DNA of 64,000 bases. Origin: Brooklawnia sp937867175. GTDB taxonomy: Bacteria > Actinomycetota > Actinomycetes > Propionibacteriales > Propionibacteriaceae. The translations under genes were made by a program, and so were the position numbers. Shown one piece after another: positions 43,887-53,066 of this stretch (the first letter of the stretch is position 1; each line of letters begins with the position of its first letter). A model generated the notes under the pieces. The model worked only from the letters and a program-made list of their open reading frames with translations, was not told the origin of the DNA and searched no databases. The stretch spans positions 186,001 to 250,000 of the forward strand of contig DAISIR010000001.1 in assembly GCA_036821905.1 (NCBI GenBank). The letters run 5' to 3'.

Positions 43887-45683
43887 ATGCTTCGTCCCCA
43901 AGACACCGCGCGGCGTGACACCCGCTTGTTGGACGGACTCTGGGATTTCGCCCTCGATACCGACAAACAGGGCCGCGATGCGGGCTGGCAGGCAGCCATC
44001 CCCGAGCCTCGGCGAATGGCGGTGCCAGGGTCTTGGAACGATGTCTTCACCACTACGCAGGAGCGTGAGTTCTTCGGTGACGTCTGGTACCAACGCCGGG
44101 TCAAGGTGCCCAATGGGTGGACCGAGCAGGTGCTGCTCTACTTCGAATCCGTCACCCACACCGCAACGGTCTTCGTGGACGGCGTAGAAGTCGCCGAGCA
44201 CAAAGGCGGCTACCTGCCGTTCGAGGTCGACATCACCCAGAAGGTCTCCCCCGGTGGCTGGTTCACCTTGACTGTGATCGCAAACAACCAACTGAGCTTC
44301 GAGACCATCCCGCCCGGCTTGGTCCACCAGACCTCGTCCGGGCCGAAGCTGCACTACTGGCACGACTTCTTCAACTACTCCGGGATCCACCGGCATGTCT
44401 GGCTTGCTTCGCGCCCGGCCATCCATGTGGCCGACATCACCGTCTTCACAAGTATCGACGGTGATGCGGGGTTGATCGACTACAGCGTCATCGTCGAAGG
44501 CGGTGAACCCGGCCAGGCTGGGGTCAGAGTCGCCCTGTTCGACGCCGCAGGCGCCCAGGTGGCCACCGCGCAGGGCGAGTCCGGACAGATAGAGGTCGCG
44601 GACGCACGACTGTGGGGCGTCCGGGATCCCCACCTCTACACGCTCCATGTGGAAGTGCTGAGCGGCGGCGACGTCGTCGACGACTATCGCCAGCGCGTCG
44701 GCATCCGCAGCATCGAAATAGCCGAAGGCAAGCTGTTGCTCAATGGTGAACCGGTCTATCTGACCGGCTTCGGCATGCACGAGGACCACCCCATCGTCGG
44801 GAAACAGCACAACGACACGATGATGCTGCGCGACTTCGAGTTGTTGGAGTGGGTCGGTGCCAACAGCCTGCGCACCTCGCACTACCCGTACGCCAGCGAG
44901 GTCATGGACTACTGCGATGAGCAGGGCGTCCTGGTCATTGATGAGCTCCCAGCAGTCGGCCAGAACTTCGGCTTGTCGAGCGGCATTTTCGGCGCAGGCA
45001 TCGCGCTGCCGACCTTCAGCGACCAGACGATCAGCACCCCGACCCAGTACCTCCATGCGCAGATGATCCGCGAACTGATCGACCGCGACAAGAACCACCC
45101 ATCTGTGATCATCTGGTCCATCGCCAACGAACCGGAGTCTGGGACCGAAGCCGCCGAAGCCTACTTCAAACCGTTGTGGGACGTGGTTCGCCGGGCCGAC
45201 CCAACGCGGCCGGTCGGTTTCGTCAATGTCATGCTCGAACCGCACGGCAAGTGCCGGCTGCACCCCTACGCAGACTTGGTCATGCTGAACCGCTACTACG
45301 GCTGGTATGTCAACACCGGCGACTTGGTCGCGGCCGAGATCGACATGCGCGAGGAGTTGGCCCGATGGGCCACCGAGGGCAAGCCCATCATCATGACCGA
45401 GTACGGCGCCGACACCTATCCCGGAGAACACACCCTGCCTGCCGCACCGTGGAGCGAGGACTATCAGGTCGCCTACCTCGAGGCGAACTGCCGGGCTATG
45501 GACGCCACCGACCTCGTCATCGGCGAACAGATGTGGAACTTCGCCGATTTCGCCACCTCATCGGGCATCATGCGAGTAGGCGGAAACAAGAAGGGCGCCT
45601 TCACCCGTGATCGACAGCCGAAGGCCGCAGCGCACTGGCTGCGCAGGCGTTGGACAAGCGGCATGATCACCAAGAGAGGCTGA
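43887..45683 (+). CDS. uidA: Beta-glucuronidase (glycoside hydrolase family 2)
   Basis: A 598-residue GH2 enzyme close in layout to E. coli GUS (603). It has a sugar-binding jelly-roll N-terminal domain, an Ig-like domain and a TIM barrel. Catalytic E415 is in SIANEPES and the nucleophile E505 in IMTEYGAD, matching E413/E504 of GUS. The C-terminal NKKGAFTRDRQPKAAAHWLR carries the N-x-K pair that binds the glucuronate carboxylate, which separates it from beta-galactosidases. There is no signal peptide, so glucuronides must be imported. AGGAGA is 6 bp before ATG 43887; gnd follows after 74 bp. Confidence 0.93.
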   Translation: MLRPQDTARRDTRLLDGLWDFALDTDKQGRDAGWQAAIPEPRRMAVPGSWNDVFTTTQEREFFGDVWYQRRVKVPNGWTEQVLLYFESVTHTATVFVDGVEVAEHKGGYLPFEVDITQKVSPGGWFTLTVIANNQLSFETIPPGLVHQTSSGPKLHYWHDFFNYSGIHRHVWLASRPAIHVADITVFTSIDGDAGLIDYSVIVEGGEPGQAGVRVALFDAAGAQVATAQGESGQIEVADARLWGVRDPHLYTLHVEVLSGGDVVDDYRQRVGIRSIEIAEGKLLLNGEPVYLTGFGMHEDHPIVGKQHNDTMMLRDFELLEWVGANSLRTSHYPYASEVMDYCDEQGVLVIDELPAVGQNFGLSSGIFGAGIALPTFSDQTISTPTQYLHAQMIRELIDRDKNHPSVIIWSIANEPESGTEAAEAYFKPLWDVVRRADPTRPVGFVNVMLEPHGKCRLHPYADLVMLNRYYGWYVNTGDLVAAEIDMREELARWATEGKPIIMTEYGADTYPGEHTLPAAPWSEDYQVAYLEANCRAMDATDLVIGEQMWNFADFATSSGIMRVGGNKKGAFTRDRQPKAAAHWLRRRWTSGMITKRG

Positions 45684-45757
45684 ACACGCCCCCGGCGAGG
45701 TAAGGTCCGGCAGCAACCGAGAGACCAGCAGTTCAAACACAACAAGGAGAACGATCG

Positions 45758-47200
45758 ATGTCGGAACAGAAGGCCAATATCGGCGTTGTTGGCATGGCGG
45801 TAATGGGTTCGAACCTGGCCCGCAACCTTGCCCACCATGGCTACACCGTCGCCATCTACAACCGCACCTTCGCCAAGACCCAGCAGGTACTGGCCGATCA
45901 CGGCGACGAAGGCAAGTTCATCGGCAGCGAGACGGTCGAAGGATTCGTCCAGTCAATCGAGCATCCCCGCTCGATCATCCTGATGGTCAAGGCCGGCGCT
46001 GCAACTGACGCGACCATCGCCGAACTGCTGCCCCACCTCGAGCAGGGCGACATCATCATGGACGGCGGCAACTCGTTCTTCCGCGACACCATCCGCCGTG
46101 AGAAGGAGATCGCGGACAAGGGCTTCCACTTCGTCGGTACTGGCATCTCCGGCGGCGAGTACGGGGCGCTCACCGGCCCGTCCATCATGCCCGGCGGTAC
46201 CCCCGAGAGCTACCAGATCCTTGGGCCGATGCTCGAGGCGATCTCAGCCCACGTCGGCGACGAGCCCTGCTGCGCATGGATGGGCCCGAACGGCGCCGGC
46301 CACTTCGTGAAGATGATCCACAACGGCATCGAGTACTCCGACATGCAGGTCATCGGCGAGGCCTACGAGCTGCTCCGGGCGGCCGGCATCGGCACCGACG
46401 AGGCGGCCGAGATCTTCGCCAAGTGGAACGAGGGCGAGCTGTCGAGCTACCTTATCGAGATCACTGCCGACATGCTGTCCCAGAAGGACCCGCAGACCGG
46501 CGCCCCGCTGGTTGAGGTCATCAAGGACCGGGCCGGCATGAAGGGCACCGGAACCTGGACCGTCATGACCGCCCTGGAACTCGGCGTCCCGGTCAATGGC
46601 ATCGCCGAGTCGGTCTTCGCTCGAGCGCTGTCGAGCCACGACGACCTACGCGCCGCGGCTACCAACCTGGCCGGCCCAGATCGCGTCCTCCAGATGCCTG
46701 ACAAGGAGGCGTTCGTTGAGGACGTCCGGCAGGCGCTGTGGGCGTCCAAGGTTGTGGCCTACTCCCAGGGCTTCGACGAGATCCGCACCGGCGGTGTCGA
46801 GTTCGGCTGGAACATCAACGTCGCCGACTGCGCGAAGATCTGGCGGGACGGCTGCATCATCCGGGCCAAGCTGCTCGAGAACATCCGCCAGGAGTACTCG
46901 GCCGATGCAGACCTGGTGTCCCTGATGGCGGCCCCGTCCATCGCCCCGAAGCTCGCCGAGTACAACGACGCCTGGCGACGCGTCGTGGCCGCTGCTGTCC
47001 AGGCCGGCGTGGCTGCCCCGGTCTTTGCAAGCTCGCTGGCCTACTACGACATGGCTCGGGCCCCGCGGAACAACGCGGCGGTCACCCAAGGGCTGCGCGA
47101 CTACTTCGGTTCGCACACCTATGAGCGCGTCGACGCGCCTGGCCACTACCACCTGGATTGGTCGGGTGACCGCTCAGAGTCGAAGACCTCGGACAACTGA
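45758..47200 (+). CDS. gnd: 6-phosphogluconate dehydrogenase, decarboxylating
   Basis: The 480 residues match the long (dimeric, NADP) Gnd class. The Rossmann loop is IGVVGMAVMGSNLARN, the signature region DGGNSFFRDT, the active site ISGGEYGALTGPSIMPGG and HNGIEYSDMQVIGEAY with the catalytic Lys in HFVKMIHNG. KGTGTWTVMTALELGVP follows. It converts 6-phosphogluconate to ribulose-5-P, CO2 and NADPH. It lies just downstream of beta-glucuronidase with its own AAGGAG site, an unusual place that ties it to uronate catabolism. A strong terminator follows. Confidence 0.95.
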   Translation: MSEQKANIGVVGMAVMGSNLARNLAHHGYTVAIYNRTFAKTQQVLADHGDEGKFIGSETVEGFVQSIEHPRSIILMVKAGAATDATIAELLPHLEQGDIIMDGGNSFFRDTIRREKEIADKGFHFVGTGISGGEYGALTGPSIMPGGTPESYQILGPMLEAISAHVGDEPCCAWMGPNGAGHFVKMIHNGIEYSDMQVIGEAYELLRAAGIGTDEAAEIFAKWNEGELSSYLIEITADMLSQKDPQTGAPLVEVIKDRAGMKGTGTWTVMTALELGVPVNGIAESVFARALSSHDDLRAAATNLAGPDRVLQMPDKEAFVEDVRQALWASKVVAYSQGFDEIRTGGVEFGWNINVADCAKIWRDGCIIRAKLLENIRQEYSADADLVSLMAAPSIAPKLAEYNDAWRRVVAAAVQAGVAAPVFASSLAYYDMARAPRNNAAVTQGLRDYFGSHTYERVDAPGHYHLDWSGDRSESKTSDN

Positions 47201-47216
47201 TCCCTCCCCACAACGC

Positions 47217-47247
47217 AACCGGCCGGTCCCATTCGGGCCGGCCGGTT
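47217..47247. terminator. Bidirectional terminator between gnd and the SorC regulator
   Basis: AACCGGCCGG (47217-47226) pairs perfectly with CCGGCCGGTT (47238-47247), extended inside by CCC/GGG past one bulged T, with a 4-nt loop. It lies between convergent genes and is followed by GTCTTC. Confidence 0.85.
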
Positions 47248-47251
47248 GTCT

Positions 47252-48205
47252 TCACATCAGCTCGAGAACAGTGCGGGCAGTCAATTCGTCCACGACAAGA
47301 TCGGTAGCAACCCTGGCCCGCAACGCGCCGAGCAGCGGCAGCGCCTTCGCTTGGCCGGAAGCCACGCAGATCCGCCGAGGGATCGACTGCAGCTGGGCCG
47401 GCGTGATGCCGCTGGCGCGGGCGTTCAACGGGATGTCTTGCCAGGAGCCGTCCCGACGCAGCAGCACCGTGCAGATGTCCCCGACGACATGTTCATCAAT
47501 GACCTGCTGGGTGTCCTCCTCATCAAGGTAGCCCGAGGCGTACACGTGTGACTGCAGCGGCCCCTCAAGTGCACCCACCCCGAAGATCACCAGGTCGAGG
47601 CGGGACTGCAATCCCAGAACCCTGGTTACCATGCGCTCACGCCACATGGCTTCCTTGGTGGATGCGAAGTCGAAGAACGCCGGCACCGGGAAGTGCACCA
47701 CGTCGCAACCGAAGGCGTCCGCCACCGCGGAGATGATGGCCCCGACATAGGGGATGCCGGACGTTGAGTGGTTGGCGCTGCCGTTGGTCTGGACAACGGT
47801 TGAGCCGAAGGTCTCATGTGGCACCAGATGCTGCACGATAGCGGCCAAGGTGGTGCCCCACGCCACCCCGATCAACATGTTGTCCGTGATCGCCTCACTG
47901 ACCAGGTGCCCGGCCGTCCGGGCGACCCGGTCGAGCCGCAGGATCTCTGACGAGCCGTCGCGCACCGGCACCACATGCACGCGAATGCCGAACAACTTCT
48001 CCAGGGCCCGGCCAGCACTCGACTGGGAACGACCGGGCTGGTTCAACGTGATCTGCACCATGCCCGATTCGCGCGCATTCTTCAGTAGGCGGGAGACCGA
48101 GGATCGCGACATACCAAGCTGTCGCGCGATCGACTCCATGGTCTCGCCCTGCAGGTAGTACATGGACGCAGCGCCATACTGCAACTGCTCGCCCGGATCT
48201 GCCAC
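47252..48205 (-). CDS. SorC-family transcriptional regulator
   Basis: About 317 residues from GTG 48205, chosen because AAAGG lies 7 bp upstream; longer readings lack a ribosome site. The N-terminal helix-turn-helix is YYLQGETMESIARQLGMSRS then SVSRLLKNARE (residues about 15-45). The sugar-binding domain of the DeoR/SorC type follows (IGVAWGTTLAAIV, VVQTNGSANHST, DLVIFGVGALEG). These proteins respond to phosphorylated sugars or polyols. It is divergent from glpK, so control by glycerol-3-phosphate or a related metabolite is likely. Confidence 0.85.
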   Translation of the reverse strand: MADPGEQLQYGAASMYYLQGETMESIARQLGMSRSSVSRLLKNARESGMVQITLNQPGRSQSSAGRALEKLFGIRVHVVPVRDGSSEILRLDRVARTAGHLVSEAITDNMLIGVAWGTTLAAIVQHLVPHETFGSTVVQTNGSANHSTSGIPYVGAIISAVADAFGCDVVHFPVPAFFDFASTKEAMWRERMVTRVLGLQSRLDLVIFGVGALEGPLQSHVYASGYLDEEDTQQVIDEHVVGDICTVLLRRDGSWQDIPLNARASGITPAQLQSIPRRICVASGQAKALPLLGALRARVATDLVVDELTARTVLELM

Positions 48206-48505
48206 GGCTACGCCTTTCCCCGCTCGGACTCGGCCGAACGAACACATTCCCAAAGCGACCACAACCAGATTGCACGTTCGTTCATGACTTTAGTGCATCC
48301 GTTCAAGTTCCGTCGGGCCGAATAGATTCGGTATTGGAGGCCAACCCTTCGCCAACTGGACACCACTCAAAGCCTCGCCTGATCAGTCACCGTCCGAAGG
48401 AATGTACCTGATTGATCGGCGCCGGCAAATGACCACGGCTCCCCGTCCAGCACCCGGCCCAGCAGGACCGGGACGAACCCAATCAAGTTGAGAGGTTTGG
48501 AACAG
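48206..48505. promoter_or_regulatory. Divergent control region sorC-type gene/glpK with a direct repeat
   Basis: Two similar 14-16-bp elements, TGCACGTTCGTTCATG (48271-48286) and TGCATCCGTTCAAG (48294-48307), lie in the same orientation 23 bp apart, about two helical turns. This suits a SorC-type tetramer. They lie about 70-100 bp upstream of the regulator's GTG. The rest of the 300 bp up to glpK shows no gene. Confidence 0.35.
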
Positions 48506-50026
48506 ATGTCGGACAAGTACATCATCGCCATCGACCAAGGCACCACGAGCAGCCGGGCCATCATCTTCAATCACGGCGGCCAGATCGTATCCGTCGGGCA
48601 GATGGAACACGAGCAGATTTTCCCGCGGGCCGGGTGGGTCGAGCACGACCCCATGGAAGTCTGGACCAATGTGCGTGAGGTGGTCGCGGCTGCCTTGGCC
48701 AAGGCTGACCTGACCCCAGAGGCGATCCATGCGGTCGGCGTCACCAATCAGCGTGAAACCACCGTCGTGTGGGACAAGGCGACCGGTGAACCTGTCTACA
48801 ACGCGATCGTCTGGCAGGACACCCGCACCGCCAAGATCGTCGATGAACTTGGTGCTGAGCTTGGTCAGGACCGCTACAAGGATCGTGTCGGCCTACCGCT
48901 TGCCACCTACTTCTCCGGGCCCAAGGTCAAGTGGATCCTCGACAACGTCGAGGGCGCGAGGGCGCGCGCCGAGGCGGGCGAACTCCTGATGGGCAACATG
49001 GACACGTGGGTCATCTGGAATATGACGGGGGGCCCGGAAGGCGGCGTTCATGTCACCGACGTGACCAACGCGTCCCGCACCATGCTCATGGATCTGAAGT
49101 CGCTGGCTTGGGATCCCGAGATCTGCGCGGACATGACCGTTCCGATGTCGATGCTGCCCGAGATCCGGTCTTCGGCCGAGGTTTACGGCCATGTCCGCGC
49201 CGAGGGCGTGTTGGCCGGCGTGCCGATCGCGGGTGACTTGGGCGACCAGCAAGCGGCCACCTTCGGCCAGGCCTGCTTCGAGCCAGGCATGGCGAAGAAC
49301 ACCTACGGCACCGGCAACTTCATGCTGATGAATACCGGCGAGAAGCTGGTCCCCAGCCAAAACGGCCTACTCACCACCGTCTGCTACAAGATAGGTGAAG
49401 CGGCACCGGTCTATGCGCTCGAGGGCTCGATCGCGGTCACCGGCTCGCTGGTGCAGTGGCTGCGGGACAACCTCAAGATGGTCTCCTCGGCTCCCGAGAT
49501 CGAGGCCTTGGCGAAGACGGTGGACGACAACGGCGGCGCCTACTTCGTGCCGGCCTTCTCCGGCCTGTTCGCGCCATACTGGAAGTCGGACGCGCGCGGC
49601 GCCATCGTCGGCCTGACCCGCTACGTCAATCGTGCACATATCGCCCGCGCCGTCCTGGAGGCCACCGCTTACCAGACCCGCGAGGTGCTGGACGCAATGG
49701 AGGCCGACGCCAACGTCAAACTGACCGAGCTGAAGGTCGACGGCGGCATGACGGTCAACGAACTGCTCATGCAGTTCCAGGCTGACGTTCTCGATGTCGA
49801 CGTCGTCCGTCCGGTGGTGGCCGAAACCACCGCACTCGGTGCTGCCTATGCAGCTGGCATCGCGACCGGGTACTGGGAGGGCGAACAGGACGTCATCGAC
49901 AACTGGGCAGAGGCCAAGCGTTGGAGCCCGTCGATGGACAAGACCGAGGTCGAGCGGCTCTACCGCAACTGGAAGAAGGCTGTCACTCGCACCTTCGACT
50001 GGGTCGACGAGGACGTCATCGAGTGA
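48506..50026 (+). CDS. glpK: Glycerol kinase
   Basis: A 506-residue FGGY kinase with the glycerol kinase start KYIIAIDQGTTSSRAIIFNH. GWVEHDPMEVW, GVTNQRETTVVWDK, the glycerol site WQDTRT and the GNMDTWVIWNMTGG block follow. The C-terminal FVPAFSGLFAPYWKSDARG is diagnostic. It forms glycerol-3-phosphate. I start at ATG 48506, which begins the conserved N terminus. No glpF or glpD is beside it; it is divergent from a SorC-type regulator. Confidence 0.96.
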   Translation: MSDKYIIAIDQGTTSSRAIIFNHGGQIVSVGQMEHEQIFPRAGWVEHDPMEVWTNVREVVAAALAKADLTPEAIHAVGVTNQRETTVVWDKATGEPVYNAIVWQDTRTAKIVDELGAELGQDRYKDRVGLPLATYFSGPKVKWILDNVEGARARAEAGELLMGNMDTWVIWNMTGGPEGGVHVTDVTNASRTMLMDLKSLAWDPEICADMTVPMSMLPEIRSSAEVYGHVRAEGVLAGVPIAGDLGDQQAATFGQACFEPGMAKNTYGTGNFMLMNTGEKLVPSQNGLLTTVCYKIGEAAPVYALEGSIAVTGSLVQWLRDNLKMVSSAPEIEALAKTVDDNGGAYFVPAFSGLFAPYWKSDARGAIVGLTRYVNRAHIARAVLEATAYQTREVLDAMEADANVKLTELKVDGGMTVNELLMQFQADVLDVDVVRPVVAETTALGAAYAAGIATGYWEGEQDVIDNWAEAKRWSPSMDKTEVERLYRNWKKAVTRTFDWVDEDVIE

Positions 50027-50027
50027 C

Positions 50028-50235
50028 CTACTGACCGCGGGCCCACCGCAGAGGTCGGACGCCCGCGCAGCCACCCGGTTGCGCGGGCGCTCCGCTGCCG
50101 GTGGGTGCGGCCTCGGTGGGGGCGACCGCGGTCTGCGGGGCCGGGCTGAGCCCCGGGACTGTCCCATGCTGGGCCTTCCACGCCACAGCCGACCAACAGC
50201 AGTGTCACTGCAAGACCAATCCGAGTGCGTGCCAA
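50028..50235 (-). pseudogene. Possible frameshifted short lipoprotein gene
   Basis: From TTG 50235 the frame gives MARTRIGLAVTLLLVGCG, a lipoprotein signal with lipobox LVGC. After about residue 23 a Pro/Ala/Thr linker typical of lipoproteins (PAPQTAVAPTEAAPTGSGAP) is found only in another frame, which stops at 50028, two bases after the glpK stop. I infer one frameshift in a decayed gene. High GC makes open frames common, so this is tentative. Confidence 0.25.
50060..50089. terminator. Hairpin downstream of glpK
   Basis: CGCCCGCGCA (50060-50069) pairs perfectly with TGCGCGGGCG (50080-50089) across a 10-nt loop. There is no U-run, but it lies 34 bp after the glpK stop and is a likely terminator. 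Confidence 0.5.
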
Positions 50236-50257
50236 CGACCGACGGTGGCTGACCGGA

Positions 50258-51115
50258 TCAGATCACCTGGCTGGTCAGGGCCTCCCGGGCCGAATCGGGC
50301 AGCGGACGCTTGCGGCCCTGCGCATCAGCGCAGACCAAGACCACGCGAGCCCGGGCGAAGACGGTTCCATGGTCTGGATCGACGATCTCGCTGGCCAAGA
50401 CCACCGAGGTTTCGCCGAGCCGAACCGGGGCCGTCAGCACTCGATAGGGCGCGAGCCGGAACTCCATCTGCGTCAGGTAGTCGATGTCCTGACGGGCGAT
50501 GAACCACTGCGCGGCACTCGGTGCGCCGGCCATCCCGACCCGGGCCATCGACGGGTCCGCCCTGGTCGTCATGTCGACCCGACCGGCCAGCACGAAATCG
50601 AGAAAGCGGACATTGTTGACGTGTCCGTATCGATCGGGATCGGACCAGCGGCTGAAGACGTCCAACGCACTGCCGCGGCCATTGAGGTCGGGGGCTTCCA
50701 GCTCACTGAGCGGCGCCACCTCATGCCGGTAGCCGGCCAGGAAACGGCGCTCAACACGCTTGAGTCGCTGCGGCCGTTGCTTGTCGAAGTCGAACGGGCA
50801 GAGCACCGAACGTGCCTCGACGCAAAGCTGGTCGTCCTGAAACAGCCGGTAGGCGATCACGAATCTGGCCGCACCGAGTTCGGGGACTGCGAGTTTCACC
50901 GTCAGCGGATCATTCGAGTAATTGATGGCTCGCCGATAGGCGATCTGATGGCCGACCACCACACAACCATCGTCCAGCAATCCACGCGCAGGCCCGGCAA
51001 CAAGGAACTGCGCGCGCGCCTGCTGCATGTAGTCGGCCACTGTCACGTTGTTTACGTGACCTTGGGCGTCCAAATCAGTCCAGCGCAGCTGGACGGGGGT
51101 CGTGAAAGAGGTCAT
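50258..51115 (-). CDS. Acyl-CoA thioesterase with two hotdog domains
   Basis: A 285-residue protein with two 4HBT hotdog units. Each carries the D-x-x-G-HVNN motif: TDLDAQGHVNNVTVADYMQQ near residue 13 and SDPDRYGHVNNVRFLDFVL near 160, giving Asp and His-Asn active-site residues in both. It should hydrolyse acyl-CoA thioesters. Its ATG overlaps the stop of the acyl-CoA synthetase gene by 4 bp, so the two opposing activities are made together; the chain-length preference is unknown. Confidence 0.82.
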   Translation of the reverse strand: MTSFTTPVQLRWTDLDAQGHVNNVTVADYMQQARAQFLVAGPARGLLDDGCVVVGHQIAYRRAINYSNDPLTVKLAVPELGAARFVIAYRLFQDDQLCVEARSVLCPFDFDKQRPQRLKRVERRFLAGYRHEVAPLSELEAPDLNGRGSALDVFSRWSDPDRYGHVNNVRFLDFVLAGRVDMTTRADPSMARVGMAGAPSAAQWFIARQDIDYLTQMEFRLAPYRVLTAPVRLGETSVVLASEIVDPDHGTVFARARVVLVCADAQGRKRPLPDSAREALTSQVI

Positions 51116-52980
51116 TCTCGCACCAGATCGGATCGGGAATCGTCGGCGTACATCGCCTCGATCACGTCTGCGTAAGCGGTGTAGACCTCGCCGCGGCGCA
51201 CCTTCAGGCTGGGGGTCAGCATACCCTCGGCCAAGGTCAGCTCGGAGTCCAAGATTGTGTACCGCTTGATCTGCTCCCAGCGCTCCAGCCGGTCGTTCAC
51301 CCGGCGCATGAAGCGGTCGATGGACCTTCGGATTTCGGGCTGTTGGCTCAGTTCGGCGTAGCTCAGGTCACCCTTTTCCCGACGGTCGGCCCACTTCTGC
51401 AGTAGGGCTGGGTCGAGCGCCACCAGTGCGGTGACGTACTTGCGGCCATCACCGACCGCAACGACTTGGCTGACATAGGGGATGTTGGCCATCACGGTGT
51501 TCTCGACCTTCTGCGGAGCGACGAACTTGCCGCTCGAGGTCTTGAAGAGGTCCTTCTTGCGGTCGGTGATGGTCAGGTAGCCGTCCGCGTCCAAGGTGCC
51601 GATATCGCCGGTGTGGTACCAACCGTCCACGAATGCCTCGACGGTCTCTTGGGGCAGGTTGTGGTAGCCACGGGCCACGGTGGGGCCCTTGATCAGCACC
51701 TCGCCGTCGTCGGCGAGCTTCGTCTCCAGCCCGGGGATCAGCGGCCCGACGGTGCCGAAACGCGGCCTGTCGGGCAGGTTCAAAAACGAGATGGCCGCCG
51801 TTTCGGTGGCACCATAACCTTCGACGACGATGATGCCCGCACTGTAGAACCACTCCTGCACCTGGTGCGACAGCTTCGCTGAACCGGAGATCATGAACCG
51901 CATGCGACCGCCCAACCGGTCTTTCAGCTTGCTGAAGACCAACCGGTCGGCGAGGCGGTACTGCAGGGCGAGGGTGCGCGGCAGTGGCCGCCCGGCAAGC
52001 CGGTACGCCCGCGAGTCACGGCCAACCAGGAACGCCCAGCGCGAGATGCGGCCTTTGAGCCCCTTCTGCGCGTTCATGGTCAGCACCGCCGAACGCACCT
52101 TCTCGAATATCCGCGGCACACCGACCAGGATGGTGGGGTGGGTGTTGGCGAGGCCGTCGACGATGCGGTCCACGCGTCCGTCCACGATGGCGCGGAAGCC
52201 GAGCGACAACTGCGCGCCCAACAGGGCACGCCCGAAGACGTGGCTGAGGGGCAGCCACAGATAGAGCACGTCGTCAGGGTGGACGAAGTCGAGTTCGTTC
52301 AATGCCTGGGCCTCATAGGTCCAGTTGCGGTGCAGCAGTTCTACGCCTTTGGGCTGACCGGTGGTGCCCGAGGTGTAGATGATGGTTGACAGCGACTCCG
52401 GGCCAATGGTCGCGATCGCGTCATCGATGCAGTTCGGATTCTGGTTCAGGTGGTCGGTGCCCCGTTGCAGCAATTCCTCCCAGCTGAGCACTCGGTCGTC
52501 GGACGGCGCCCCGGCCGGCCGGTCGTCCTCGATCAGAATGAGTCTGGTCAGTTGGCCGCGGAGTTCATCCAGTTGCTGTATCTTGGCCAGTTGCTCGTAG
52601 TTCTCCAGCACCATCATCACCGAGCCCGAGTCGCTGACGATGTGCAGCACATCCTCGGCATGGGTGTTCGGGTAGACGGTGGTGGTGGCGCCTGCGGCGC
52701 AGGCCACGCCGAGGTCTGCGAGGATCCACTCCAGCCTGGTGGTGCAGGCGATCGCGACCCGTTGTTCGGGCCTGAGCCCGTACGAGATGAAACCCGCCGC
52801 CGCTTGATCGACGACGGATCGGGCCTCGCCCCAAGTGACATCGCGCCAGCCGTCCCCGTCCGGGACGGTGAATCCGACCAGCGACGGATCAGCGGCCACC
52901 CGCCCGCGGAAGAGGACTGGATAGCTGTAAGCACTGTCGGCCCAGATCTGGTCGGCCACTTGCTGAGCGCGCGAATTCAT
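51112..52980 (-). CDS. fadD: Long-chain acyl-CoA synthetase (AMP-forming)
   Basis: A 622-residue ANL-superfamily ligase. The AMP-binding loop is IIYTSGTTGQPKGVELLH (about residues 197-214). VEGYGATETAA, the GWYHTGDIGTLDADGYLTIT block and the DLFKTSSGKFVAPQKVE motif with the catalytic-Lys region are present. The layout matches FadD15-type ligases. It activates fatty acids with ATP and CoA. It is co-translated with the thioesterase downstream and starts with ATG 52980. Confidence 0.92.
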   Translation of the reverse strand: MNSRAQQVADQIWADSAYSYPVLFRGRVAADPSLVGFTVPDGDGWRDVTWGEARSVVDQAAAGFISYGLRPEQRVAIACTTRLEWILADLGVACAAGATTTVYPNTHAEDVLHIVSDSGSVMMVLENYEQLAKIQQLDELRGQLTRLILIEDDRPAGAPSDDRVLSWEELLQRGTDHLNQNPNCIDDAIATIGPESLSTIIYTSGTTGQPKGVELLHRNWTYEAQALNELDFVHPDDVLYLWLPLSHVFGRALLGAQLSLGFRAIVDGRVDRIVDGLANTHPTILVGVPRIFEKVRSAVLTMNAQKGLKGRISRWAFLVGRDSRAYRLAGRPLPRTLALQYRLADRLVFSKLKDRLGGRMRFMISGSAKLSHQVQEWFYSAGIIVVEGYGATETAAISFLNLPDRPRFGTVGPLIPGLETKLADDGEVLIKGPTVARGYHNLPQETVEAFVDGWYHTGDIGTLDADGYLTITDRKKDLFKTSSGKFVAPQKVENTVMANIPYVSQVVAVGDGRKYVTALVALDPALLQKWADRREKGDLSYAELSQQPEIRRSIDRFMRRVNDRLERWEQIKRYTILDSELTLAEGMLTPSLKVRRGEVYTAYADVIEAMYADDSRSDLVRE

Positions 52981-53066
52981 GCGCCGATCCTAGTGCCTGC
53001 CCCCGGTGACGATCATTCGCTCCACCCCCATCTTTCAGGCTTCAACGACGACGCTAGACTGCCGCC

